Shown here one piece after another: positions 1-6,166 of a DNA stretch of 6,435 nt. How positions within the stretch are numbered: position 1 is the stretch's first letter; each line of letters begins with the position of its first letter. The translations under genes and the position numbers were made by a program. The stretch is from an uncultured Sutterella sp. Lineage in GTDB: Bacteria > Pseudomonadota > Gammaproteobacteria > Burkholderiales > Burkholderiaceae_F. The notes beneath the pieces are model-generated. The model ran no database searches. It had not been told where the DNA came from and worked only from the letters and a program-made list of their open reading frames with translations. The stretch is taken from positions 1-6,435 of the forward strand of contig USBS01000095.1 in assembly GCA_900552915.1 (NCBI GenBank), written 5' to 3'.

Positions 1-52
1 GAAGGTTGGTCTTCGCAAGGCCCGCCGCGCCAAGCAGTTCAGCAAGCGCTAA
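1..52 (+). CDS. rpsI: 30S ribosomal protein S9, C-terminal end (partial)
   Basis: Reading from base 2, the last 16 codons give KVGLRKARRAKQFSKR followed by TAA at 50-52. The basic run ending in QFSKR is the hallmark tail of bacterial S9, a 30S subunit protein whose C-terminal residues reach into the decoding centre and touch the P-site tRNA. Everything upstream lies outside the window; rplM (L13) would be expected there from usual gene order. A terminator lies about 75 bases downstream, so this is probably the last gene of its operon. The match is short but very characteristic. Confidence 0.93.
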   Translation, partial: KVGLRKARRAKQFSKR

Positions 53-86
53 TCGTTCGAAAGCTTTCGCCTCGGTATACTTCTGC

Positions 87-102
87 GCAAACTTCGGTTT
101 GC
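87..102 (+). other. UUCG-tetraloop hairpin in the rpsI 3' untranslated region
   Basis: GCAAAC (87-92) and GTTTGC (97-102) are perfect complements enclosing TTCG, giving a six-pair stem with a C(UUCG)G tetraloop, a very stable RNA hairpin type. No T-tract follows, so it is not itself an intrinsic terminator. A separate 12-base palindrome CGAAAGCTTTCG lies just upstream at 58-69. These structures could stabilise the 3' end of the ribosomal-protein mRNA or mark processing; that role is inferred. Confidence 0.5.
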
Positions 103-128
103 AAGGATTCTCCGGGGCCAAGCATCGC

Positions 129-166
129 AAAGACCGTCTCCCGGTATTCGGGCGGCGGTCTTTTTT
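129..166 (+). terminator. Rho-independent terminator of the rpsI operon
   Basis: AAAGACCG (129-136) pairs perfectly with CGGTCTTT (156-163). An inner CCCG/CGGG pairing (140-143 with 149-152) supports a long GC-rich stem, and T161-T166 form the T-tract. This is a textbook intrinsic terminator between rpsI and argC, so argC should have its own promoter or depend on read-through. Confidence 0.9.
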
Positions 167-222
167 CATGTGTGCCTTTTCTCCTTGTCAACCGTCTGGG
201 GATAAGAACAGGGAGATACATC

Positions 223-1290
223 ATGCAGAGCATCATCAAGGCCGGCATTGTGGGCGGTACGGGTTATACGGGCGTGGAACTGCTGCGGTTGCTCGCGCGC
301 CACCCGAACGTCAAGGTTTGCGCCATTACATCGCGCAAAGATGCCGGAACCGGAGTAACCGCCATGTTTCCGTCGTTGCGCGGCTTCATGGACGATCTGG
401 TTTTCACAACGCCCGAAGAAGCGAAACTTACAGAGTGCGACGTGGTGTTTTTTGCAACGCCTCACGGCGTCGCGATGAGCATGGCCCATGAGTTGACGGA
501 TGCAGGCGTCAAAATAATTGACCTAGCAGCCGACTTCCGTCTCAAAGACACCGAAGTCTTCAAGGCCTGGTACAAGATGGATCATGCCTGCCCCGATTTG
601 TTGAAGGAAGCCGTCTACGGGCAGCCCGAGACAATGCGTGAACAGATGAAGAACGCGCGCATTCTCGGAATGGCTGGATGCTATCCGACCTCCATTGAAC
701 TCGGCCTGCTGCCGCTCATGGAATATGAAAAGGCGCATCCAGGCACCTTCGATTTGAAGACCATTATCGCCGACAGCAAGTCGGGGATTTCAGGGGCGGG
801 CAGGAAGGCCGATGTTTCGCTCATCACAGCTGAGATGACGGACAACTTCCATGCCTATGGCTTGAAAGGGCATCGCCACGGTCCGGAGATCGAGCAACAG
901 CTGAAACTCCTTGCCGGTACCGCTGATCTGAAACTTACTTTCGTGCCGCATCTGCTGCCGACGATTCGCGGCATTCACTCGACGATCTACATTCGCTTAA
1001 AAGACGCTTCGATGCAGATCGATCTGCAGAAGCTCTATGAGGGTCGCTATGCCGACGAGTATTTCGTAGACGTGATGCCGGCAGGTTCTACTCCTGAGAC
1101 GCGCAGCGTGCGCGGTTCCAACTTCCTGAGGCTTGCCGTACATCGTCCCGGCAACGGCGATCTGATTATTGTGCTGGCAGTGGAGGACAACCTTGTCAAA
1201 GGTGCCGCCGGGCAGTCCGTACAGGCTATGAACATTCTTTTCGGGTTGGATGAAAAAACGGGACTCGATGCGCCGGCGTTGGTGCCTTGA
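223..1290 (+). CDS. argC: N-acetyl-gamma-glutamyl-phosphate reductase (ArgC, type 1)
   Basis: ArgC is a cytoplasmic enzyme that reduces N-acetylglutamyl-5-phosphate to N-acetylglutamate semialdehyde with NADPH, the third step of arginine (ornithine) synthesis. The 355-residue product has the N-terminal nucleotide-binding loop VGGTGYTG (about 10-17), FFATPHGVAM (76-85), the catalytic cysteine in AGCYPTS (C153), the SKSGISGAGRK segment (185-195) and the GHRHGPEI motif whose first histidine (H217) matches the family's acid-base residue. Length is normal for type 1 ArgC. An in-frame ATG exists at 172, but the start at 223 is preferred: AGGGAG at 210-215 gives proper spacing, and translation from 172 would add 17 residues outside the family. 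No other arg gene is adjacent; the gene is flanked by the rpsI terminator and a 308-base spacer. Confidence 0.96.
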   Translation: MQSIIKAGIVGGTGYTGVELLRLLARHPNVKVCAITSRKDAGTGVTAMFPSLRGFMDDLVFTTPEEAKLTECDVVFFATPHGVAMSMAHELTDAGVKIIDLAADFRLKDTEVFKAWYKMDHACPDLLKEAVYGQPETMREQMKNARILGMAGCYPTSIELGLLPLMEYEKAHPGTFDLKTIIADSKSGISGAGRKADVSLITAEMTDNFHAYGLKGHRHGPEIEQQLKLLAGTADLKLTFVPHLLPTIRGIHSTIYIRLKDASMQIDLQKLYEGRYADEYFVDVMPAGSTPETRSVRGSNFLRLAVHRPGNGDLIIVLAVEDNLVKGAAGQSVQAMNILFGLDEKTGLDAPALVP

Positions 1291-1492
1291 GAATCGACAG
1301 TTGAATAGAGCTCAGGGAGTCGGAAGCTCTTCTGTTCGCAGATCGGTAGAAGGGTAATCGAGGAGCGAAATGGCTGGCTCTTGGCACTGCAGCGTAAATC
1401 CATCCGGAAGGTAATCGTCATTTGCTGCGTGCTTGATCATGCTCAAATAACGACGACGGGACCGGGATTTGGTAAATCTCTAATGCAAATTT

Positions 1493-1521
1493 TTAGGGGA
1501 GAAGCGGAATTTCCGTATAAT
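1493..1521 (+). promoter_or_regulatory. Candidate sigma-70 promoter for yajC (secDF)
   Basis: A perfect TATAAT hexamer lies at 1516-1521, about 80 bases before the yajC start and downstream of an A+T-rich patch. The -35 position (about 1493-1498, TTAGGG) matches the consensus poorly, so activity may depend on an activator or on upstream A+T-rich DNA. Position and orientation fit transcription of yajC and, through the long spacer, secD and secF. Confidence 0.45.
1505..1515. promoter_or_regulatory. Operator-like inverted repeat next to the yajC -10 box
   Basis: CGGAA-T-TTCCG is a perfect interrupted palindrome that ends at the base before the TATAAT hexamer, inside the promoter spacer. A dimeric regulator bound there would block polymerase. 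No regulator is identified, and an 11-base palindrome can occur by chance. Confidence 0.25.
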
Positions 1522-1598
1522 CCCAAGGCTTTGCAACGTTCGGCGCAAGTCGTACGAAAAGATTTTTTAACGAGAAAAATACAAGAAAGAGGTAAGAA

Positions 1599-1949
1599 GT
1601 GTTTTTCATTTCTGACGCAATGGCCCAGACCGCAGGCGCTGCCGGCGGTACCGGCGGTCTTCTGATGCAGATCGTTCCCATCATTCTGATTTTTGTTGTG
1701 TTCTGGTTCTTCCTGATCCGTCCGCAGCAGAAGCGCCAAAAGGAACATCAGAAGATGGTTGAGGCTCTCGCCAAGGGTGATGAGATCGTGACGATCGGCG
1801 GCCTTGCCGGCCGAATCGCCAACATCGACGAACAGTATGTCGTGATTGAAATCAGCAAGGTGGAAGGCAATCCCGTGACGATCACGATGCAGCGCGGCGC
1901 CGTGCAGACGGTTCTGCCTCGCGGCACTCTGAAGTCGCTCGACAAGTAA
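1599..1949 (+). CDS. yajC: Sec translocon accessory protein YajC
   Basis: YajC is a small single-span inner-membrane protein that joins SecD and SecF in the accessory complex of SecYEG and assists protein export and membrane insertion. The 116-residue product starts with the typical FISDAMAQ segment, followed by an Ala/Gly-rich linker, one hydrophobic helix (about 21-40), the conserved RPQQKRQKEH stretch (41-50) and the cytoplasmic domain with GDEIVTIGGLAGRI (60-73). The start is GTG at 1599: AAAGAGG at 1586-1592 is well placed, and the next in-frame ATG (residue 8) would cut into the conserved N-terminus. Length is normal. Unusually, 288 bases separate it from secD instead of the short gap common in this operon. 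Confidence 0.95.
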   Translation: MFFISDAMAQTAGAAGGTGGLLMQIVPIILIFVVFWFFLIRPQQKRQKEHQKMVEALAKGDEIVTIGGLAGRIANIDEQYVVIEISKVEGNPVTITMQRGAVQTVLPRGTLKSLDK

Positions 1950-1963
1950 GAGCGGCTGTCATG

Positions 1964-2020
1964 AGCGGGCGGGCTGTGTCCCAATTGTGTGGATGCAGCT
2001 GTCGCCCGCTTTGCTGTTTT
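1964..2020 (+). terminator. Possible attenuator or weak terminator after yajC
   Basis: AGCGGGCG (1964-1971) pairs perfectly with CGCCCGCT (2003-2010). Inside it, GCTG (1973-1976) can pair with CAGC (1996-1999), giving a GC-rich stem beginning 15 bases after the yajC stop. The following TTGCTGTTTT is T-rich but interrupted, so termination may be partial. A partial terminator here would lower SecDF relative to YajC; this is inference. Confidence 0.45.
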
Positions 2021-2058
2021 ACAAACACACCGCAATCGGCCCAATCGAGCCTTTTGCG

Positions 2059-2074
2059 GTTCTTGCGCAAGAAC
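2059..2074. repeat. 16-base perfect palindrome with a repeated half-site
   Basis: GTTCTTGCGCAAGAAC reads identically on both strands. The left half GTTCTTGC occurs again at 2097-2104, 38 bases downstream. This fits a dimer-binding operator with a second half-site, or an RNA hairpin in the secDF leader. Confidence 0.5.
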
Positions 2075-2237
2075 GGGGCTGAAATGATTTCGAACTGTTC
2101 TTGCTCGGGTGAGGGATCGAACGATTCCTTGCCGGTACGAAACAACACTCGTGCCGATTTTGGTTTTGCAACGAAAGGCGCCTGTTGACTGTCAATCTTT
2201 GCTGAGAAGTCGATAGGCCGGCCCGGAGTTATTTGTT

Positions 2238-4130
2238 ATGAATCGATACGCTCTTTGGAAGTACATCGTCATCGGAGTGGTTCTGCTCATTGCGGCGCTG
2301 TACACCCTGCCGAATTTCTACGGTGAATCGCCCGCCGTGCAGGTGAGTTCCGGAAAGTCGACCGTTAAGATCGACGAAACGGTGCTCGCGCGCGTGGAAA
2401 AGGCGCTTGCCGATGCGCAGCTCAAGCCCAACGGCGTGTTCTACGAGCAGGGGGCTCAGCAGAACACGGTGCGCGTGCGCTTTGATCCGACTGAAGCTGA
2501 AAAGCAGCTGCAGGCTCGCGAAGTGCTTGAACGCACGCTCAATCCCGATCGTACGGATCCCTCCTACATCGTGGCTCCGAACCTGGTGCCCAATACGCCG
2601 GAGTGGCTTTTGAAGATCAATGCGCTTCCGATGTATCTCGGCTTGGACTTGCGCGGCGGCGTGCACTTCCTGCTGCAGGTCGATATGCATGCTGCGATTG
2701 AAAAACGCGCGGAATCCACGGCTTCCGATCTTCGCACGCAGTTCCGCGACAAGCGTATCCGTCACGCCGGTATTTCCCGTCAGGGCAATACCGTTGTAGT
2801 TGCTTTCAATGACGAACAGGAACGCGCTCGCGCGAACGACTTGCTGCGCTCCACGCAGCCTGATCTGGTCGTAACCGAAGGCGAACGCGCCGGCAAGTTC
2901 ATTCTTTCTGCGGAACTCTCGCAGAAGGCGATTCAGAACGTTCAGGAATACGCTCTGAAGCAGAACATCTCCACGCTGCACAACCGAATCAACGAACTCG
3001 GCGTTGCGGAACCCGTGATCGCGCAGCAGGGTGCCGACCGCATTGTGGTGCAGCTGCCGGGTGTTCAGGATACGGCTAAGGCCAAGGACATCCTCGGTCG
3101 CACGGCTACGCTTGAAGTGCGCATGGTTGACGATTCGCCTGAAGCGCTTACTCAGATGGCGCAGGGCAACGTTCCCTTCGGCGACGAAAAGTATCTTGAC
3201 CGAGAAGGTCGTCCGATTCTGGTGAAGCGCCGTGTGGTGCTCACCGGCGAAAACTTGAACGACGCGCAGCCCGGCTTTGACTCGCAAACGCAGGAGCCCA
3301 CGGTCAACCTGACGCTTGACAACAAGGGCGCCCGCATCTTCCGTGATGTCACCCGCGACAACGTCGGCAAACGCATGGCCATCATCCTTTTTGAAAAGGG
3401 TAAGGGTGAGGTCGTGACGGCACCCGTGATCCGTCAGGAAATCGCGGGCGGCCGTGTGCAGATTTCGGGTCGCATGACCACGATGGAAGCAACCGATACG
3501 GCTCTGTTGTTGCGAGCCGGTTCCTTGGCTGCTCCGATGGAAATCGTAGAAGAACGACTGATCGGCCCGTCTCTGGGCGCCGACAACATCACTGCGGGCT
3601 TTAAGTCGACTCTGTACGGCTTCGGCTTTGTGGCGGTCTTCATGATGCTCTACTACCAAGTCTTCGGCATCGTGTCGGCCTTGAGCCTTTTGTGCAACGT
3701 AATGTGCCTGGTGGCATTGCTCTCGATGTTGCAGGCAACGCTGACGCTTCCCGGTATTGCCGCTATTGCCTTGACGCTCGGCATGGCCGTCGACTCGAAT
3801 GTGCTCATTAACGAACGCGTGCGTGAAGAATTGAGAATTGGTCGAACGCCGCAACTCGCTATCAGCGAGGGCTACGGCATGGCCTTTGCAACGATTGTCG
3901 ACTCGAACGTGACGAGTTTGATTGCCGGTATTGCACTGCTGATCTTCGGTTCGGGCCCGGTGCGCGGATTTGCCGTTGTTCACTGCTTGGGCATCATGAC
4001 GTCGCTCTTTACCTCCGTGATCGTCTCACGCAGCATGGTGAATTTCATCTATGGGCGTCAGAAGAAGCTCACGCGCGTTCATATCGGCCAGGTCTGGCGT
4101 CCGGATACGGCGCAGACGGAGTCGAAGTAA
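2238..4130 (+). CDS. secD: Protein translocase subunit SecD
   Basis: SecD is an RND-family inner-membrane protein that, with SecF and YajC, uses the proton gradient to pull or release exported proteins on the periplasmic side of SecYEG. The 630-residue product has a first helix at about 8-25, then a large periplasmic domain including the conserved LGLDLRGG motif (134-141). Five C-terminal helices follow at about 458-474, 478-498, 503-524, 550-570 and 578-600. The proton-relay motif GMAVDSNVLINERVREE is intact with D519 in helix 4, and DSNVTSL (555-561) is the usual helix-5 signature. Length is close to the 615 of E. coli. The ATG start has GGAG at 2225-2228, nine bases upstream. The stop is 20 bases before secF, so the two are surely co-transcribed. 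Confidence 0.97.
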   Translation: MNRYALWKYIVIGVVLLIAALYTLPNFYGESPAVQVSSGKSTVKIDETVLARVEKALADAQLKPNGVFYEQGAQQNTVRVRFDPTEAEKQLQAREVLERTLNPDRTDPSYIVAPNLVPNTPEWLLKINALPMYLGLDLRGGVHFLLQVDMHAAIEKRAESTASDLRTQFRDKRIRHAGISRQGNTVVVAFNDEQERARANDLLRSTQPDLVVTEGERAGKFILSAELSQKAIQNVQEYALKQNISTLHNRINELGVAEPVIAQQGADRIVVQLPGVQDTAKAKDILGRTATLEVRMVDDSPEALTQMAQGNVPFGDEKYLDREGRPILVKRRVVLTGENLNDAQPGFDSQTQEPTVNLTLDNKGARIFRDVTRDNVGKRMAIILFEKGKGEVVTAPVIRQEIAGGRVQISGRMTTMEATDTALLLRAGSLAAPMEIVEERLIGPSLGADNITAGFKSTLYGFGFVAVFMMLYYQVFGIVSALSLLCNVMCLVALLSMLQATLTLPGIAAIALTLGMAVDSNVLINERVREELRIGRTPQLAISEGYGMAFATIVDSNVTSLIAGIALLIFGSGPVRGFAVVHCLGIMTSLFTSVIVSRSMVNFIYGRQKKLTRVHIGQVWRPDTAQTESK

Positions 4131-4150
4131 AGAATTAAGAGAGGAAAATC

Positions 4151-5086
4151 ATGGAGTTTTTCCGAATTCACAAAACGATCCCGTTCATGCGCTATTCGCA
4201 CATCCTGAACGCGATCTCGCTGATTTCATTCATCATTGCCGTTTTCTGGATCTTCTGGCACGGCTTGACTTTGTCCATTGAATTCACGGGCGGCACACAG
4301 GTTGTGGTGCAGTACCCGGAAGCGGTGCAAACCGAACAGATCCGAGAGCAGATCCAGCAAAAGCTGGGCGTTGAAGCGGCAGTTCAAAACTACGGTACGG
4401 CCCGAGACATCATGATTCGTCTTCCCATGAAGGAAGGCGAAACGTCCGGTCAGATGGCTGGCGAACTCTTGAAGGCCCTTCAGGAAACCGCTCCCGGCGT
4501 GAAGATGCTCAACAACGAATTCGTGGGCCCGCAGGTGGGTGAGGAACTTGCTACCGACGGCTTGACGGCTCTTCTTCTCGTTGTGACCGGCATCATCATC
4601 TATTTGTCCTTCCGCTTTGAATGGAAGTTTGCAGTTGCCGGCATCATCGCAAACCTGCACGACATCGTAATCGTGGTGGGTATCTTTGCCGTGATGGGGT
4701 GGGAGTTCTCGCTTCCGGTTCTGGCAGCTGTGCTAGCCGTGCTCGGATACTCGGTAAACGAATCGGTGATTATTTTTGACCGCGTGCGCGAGCATTTCAG
4801 AAAGATGCGCCGCACCGAAACGGTGGAAGTGATCAACTCGGCTATTACCGCCACAATCTCTCGTACGGTGATCACGCACGGATCCACTCTCGCGATGACG
4901 TTGGCGATGTTCTTCTTCGGCGGCCCCGCACTGCATTACTTTGCTCTGGCGCTCACGATAGGCATTCTTTTGGGCGTCTACTCCTCCGTCTTCGTGGCTG
5001 CAGCCATTGCTATGTACCTCGGGGTGAAGCGAGAAGACCTCGTGAAGCCCATCAAGAAGGATGAGGTGCAGGAGATGGTGCCTTGA
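4151..5086 (+). CDS. secF: Protein translocase subunit SecF
   Basis: SecF is the second RND-type half of the SecDF pump in the inner membrane. The 311-residue product has helix 1 at about 18-38, the short conserved motif SIEFTGGTQ (42-50), a periplasmic domain to about residue 135, and five further helices from about 138 to 286. The helix-4 signature GYSVNESVIIFDRVRE is present, with N203, D210 and R213. GAGAGGA at 4139-4145 is a strong ribosome-binding site directly before the ATG. The glutamate in IEFTGG replaces the aspartate of the enterobacterial GIDFTGG; I recall this as common in betaproteobacteria. Length is normal. No intrinsic terminator is seen after the stop, and base composition falls sharply just downstream. 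Confidence 0.97.
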   Translation: MEFFRIHKTIPFMRYSHILNAISLISFIIAVFWIFWHGLTLSIEFTGGTQVVVQYPEAVQTEQIREQIQQKLGVEAAVQNYGTARDIMIRLPMKEGETSGQMAGELLKALQETAPGVKMLNNEFVGPQVGEELATDGLTALLLVVTGIIIYLSFRFEWKFAVAGIIANLHDIVIVVGIFAVMGWEFSLPVLAAVLAVLGYSVNESVIIFDRVREHFRKMRRTETVEVINSAITATISRTVITHGSTLAMTLAMFFFGGPALHYFALALTIGILLGVYSSVFVAAAIAMYLGVKREDLVKPIKKDEVQEMVP

Positions 5087-5302
5087 CAAAATGATGCGTT
5101 GCGGATGTTGGATAATACTCTAGAAAGAAAAGTGGGACTTGTCTGAGCTAGGAAGGTGGCGATAATTTTTGAAGTCAGAAATGACAGAAAGATAATGCAA
5201 ACAGAAAAAACAAATATGGTTGTTGGATAATAATGAGCTATAGTCTAAATAATTAGAGGCGAATATGAGTTTTTGTGTTCTTAAAAATTTTAGAGGTGAG
5301 AA
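5087..5302 (+). promoter_or_regulatory. A+T-rich junction and presumed promoter region of the hydrolase gene
   Basis: This 216-base segment starts at the secF stop and becomes A+T-rich within about 20 bases. TATAGT at 5239-5244 is the best -10 candidate for the downstream genes, with no good -35 at 17 bases. A second TATAAT-like string, GATAAT, occurs at 5111-5116 and 5226-5231 within a 12-base direct repeat. GTCA-GAAA-TGAC (5174-5185) is a small inverted repeat. Two near-identical ribosome-binding and start segments lie at 5253-5269 and 5290-5307. No terminator for secF is evident, so read-through from the sec operon into the next genes is possible. Confidence 0.4.
5106..5232. repeat. 12-base direct repeat TGTTGGATAATA (two copies)
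   Basis: The identical 12-mer lies at 5106-5117 and 5221-5232, 115 bases apart, between secF and the hydrolase gene. The copies do not extend beyond 12 bases. They may be duplicated regulator or polymerase sites, or a relic of insertion at the compositional boundary. In A+T-rich DNA a chance repeat cannot be excluded. Confidence 0.4.
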
Positions 5303-5306
5303 ATGA
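5265..5306 (+). CDS. Possible 13-codon leader ORF overlapping the hydrolase start
   Basis: ATG at 5265 has GAGG at 5256-5259 at good spacing and encodes MSFCVLKNFRGEK. It ends with TGA at 5304-5306, which overlaps the next ATG (5303-5305) as ATGA. The arrangement is that of translational coupling. I recognise no similarity and know of no data for expression. It may be a true leader peptide controlling translation of the hydrolase, or a by-product of a duplicated ribosome-binding and start segment. Confidence 0.35.
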   Translation: MSFCVLKNFRGEK

Positions 5307-6124
5307 GCGATGCAATAATGACTGTCTGGAATGTGGATTTGGGACTATCTGTTCATATTAAGGCACCTAATGGTCGATATATAGTGGTAGATTTGGGATC
5401 TAGTGCAAAAACCTCGCCTCTGTCTGCTATTTCTGGCCAAAAAATATGGTATTTGGTTATTACTCATCCTCATTTCGATCATTTCTCAGATATAGGAAAT
5501 ATAGGTGGAAACGAAGTTTTAGTGCTAAATAGATGTAAGGATTATACGAGAGAAGAGTTAATGATGGGGGTTGATGATAATAAGAAAGAAATATTTAAAA
5601 AGTACTGTGATTTTGTAGAAGGATATGGTGGGCCGGTTAAGCAAGAATTAGATCCAAGAAAGCCATTTGTATTTTGTGGGTTGACAGTTGAGATTTTTAG
5701 ACCTCAAGGATGTGACAAGAGAAATATAAATAATCATAGTGCTGTAACTGTAGTTAAGTACGCAAATAAAAAAATCGTGATATGTGGAGACAATGAAGCA
5801 GAATCATTTTCTAATTTGATGGATAAGCGAGAATTTCGAGACGCAGTTAAAAGTTCTGATATTTTAGTTGCGGCGCATCATGGAAGAGAATCTGGGTATG
5901 ATCGTAATTTTGTGGAACTCGTGAGCCCAAAATTAACGATTATTTCCGATAAGTCAAGTGAAACAACAGCAATTGATAGGTATACAAAAAATAGTACAGG
6001 GCTAAACGTTAGAGATATAAAAACTGGATCTATTGATTATAGAAAGTGCTTAACAACTAGGTTTGATGGTAATATACAAGTTGTTTTTTCAGGTTTTGAA
6101 TTGTCAGTGACTAGACACTGTTAA
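5303..6124 (+). CDS. ComEC-like stand-alone metallo-beta-lactamase-fold hydrolase
   Basis: This soluble 273-residue protein has no signal peptide or membrane helix, so it should be cytoplasmic. The N-terminus (VDLGLSVHIKAPNGRYIVVDLG, read across residues 11-32) aligns with the opening strands of ComEC C-terminal domains. Metal ligands are visible in order: THPHFDH (H55, H57, D59, H60), H145 in NNHSAVTVV, D163 in GDNE and H192/H193 in AHHGRESG. LTIISD (211-216) and RKCLTTRFDG (247-256) are further blocks I remember as shared by a family of small ComEC-like hydrolases. All expected ligands are present, so it should be an active di-metal hydrolase; nucleic acid or nucleotide phosphodiesters are plausible substrates, but none is shown. 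The start has a strong GAGGTGA site at 5293-5299. Codon use is far more A+T-rich than in secF, which suggests transfer. It is not a full ComEC, because the channel domain is absent. Confidence 0.85.
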   Translation: MSDAIMTVWNVDLGLSVHIKAPNGRYIVVDLGSSAKTSPLSAISGQKIWYLVITHPHFDHFSDIGNIGGNEVLVLNRCKDYTREELMMGVDDNKKEIFKKYCDFVEGYGGPVKQELDPRKPFVFCGLTVEIFRPQGCDKRNINNHSAVTVVKYANKKIVICGDNEAESFSNLMDKREFRDAVKSSDILVAAHHGRESGYDRNFVELVSPKLTIISDKSSETTAIDRYTKNSTGLNVRDIKTGSIDYRKCLTTRFDGNIQVVFSGFELSVTRHC

Positions 6125-6166
6125 TAAATGAATTAGGCGTTTATGTTTTCGGGGTTGTGAATTGGA

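Larger units (their letters stand above)
1291..1598 (+). other. argC-yajC intergenic region
   Basis: This 308-base spacer holds no convincing gene. A weak inverted repeat AGAGCT/AGCTCT (1307-1312 with 1325-1330) follows argC, but it has a 12-base loop and no T-tract. A 14-codon ORF (1370-1414, MAGSWHCSVNPSGR) has GAGGAG four bases before its ATG and could be a leader peptide or chance. The right third is more A+T-rich and carries the candidate yajC promoter at about 1493-1521. In many proteobacteria tgt sits just before yajC; I see no trace of it here. Confidence 0.6.
1950..2237 (+). other. Structured yajC-secD intergenic region
   Basis: This 288-base spacer is rich in symmetry: the hairpin at 1964-2010, a 16-base perfect palindrome at 2059-2074, a second copy of its half-site GTTCTTGC at 2097-2104, an eight-pair inverted repeat AGGGATCG/CGATTCCT with one G-T pair (2112-2129), and TTGAC-T-GTCAA (2185-2195), which contains a TTGACT hexamer usable as a -35 but without a good -10 at normal spacing. 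A 75-codon ORF at 1961-2188 spans much of it but is Cys-rich, matches nothing I know and lacks a good ribosome-binding site. Regulation of secDF through RNA structure or an operator is plausible but unproven. Confidence 0.5.

Noticed and set aside
185..206. Possible argC promoter (TTGTCA at 185-190, GATAAG at 201-206)
   Set aside because: The hexamers are only 10 bases apart, and no better-spaced partner is present for either. The true argC promoter is not identifiable by eye.
172..222. Upstream ATG at 172 as the argC start
   Set aside because: It would add 17 residues foreign to ArgC, begins six bases after the rpsI terminator T-tract, and lacks a ribosome-binding site. ATG 223 has AGGGAG at good spacing.
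1307..1330. AGAGCT/AGCTCT inverted repeat as an argC terminator
   Set aside because: Six-pair stem with a 12-base loop and no following T-tract; not a credible intrinsic terminator.
1961..2188. 75-codon ORF between yajC and secD (MSGRAVSQLCGCSC...)
   Set aside because: No good ribosome-binding site, no signal peptide or helix, irregular Cys-rich composition, and it overlaps the hairpin and palindromes that better explain the region. A regulatory leader peptide is not fully excluded.
2185..2216. TTGACT as the -35 of a secD promoter
   Set aside because: No acceptable -10 hexamer lies 16-18 bases downstream; the nearest A+T-rich string, CGATAG, is poor and badly spaced.
2229..3983. 584-codon open frame on the minus strand across secD
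   Set aside because: It is entirely antisense to a certain secD gene. Its His/Arg/Gln-rich composition is typical of a reverse-frame shadow in G+C-rich coding DNA, and it has no recognisable motif.
4277..4295. Aspartate-to-glutamate change in the SecF IEFTGG motif as a possible defect
   Set aside because: I recall IEFTGG or VEFTGG as normal in betaproteobacterial SecF, and the rest of the protein is intact.
6143..6160. Five-codon ORF (MFSGL) between the hydrolase and the membrane protein
   Set aside because: Too short and without a ribosome-binding site; likely chance.
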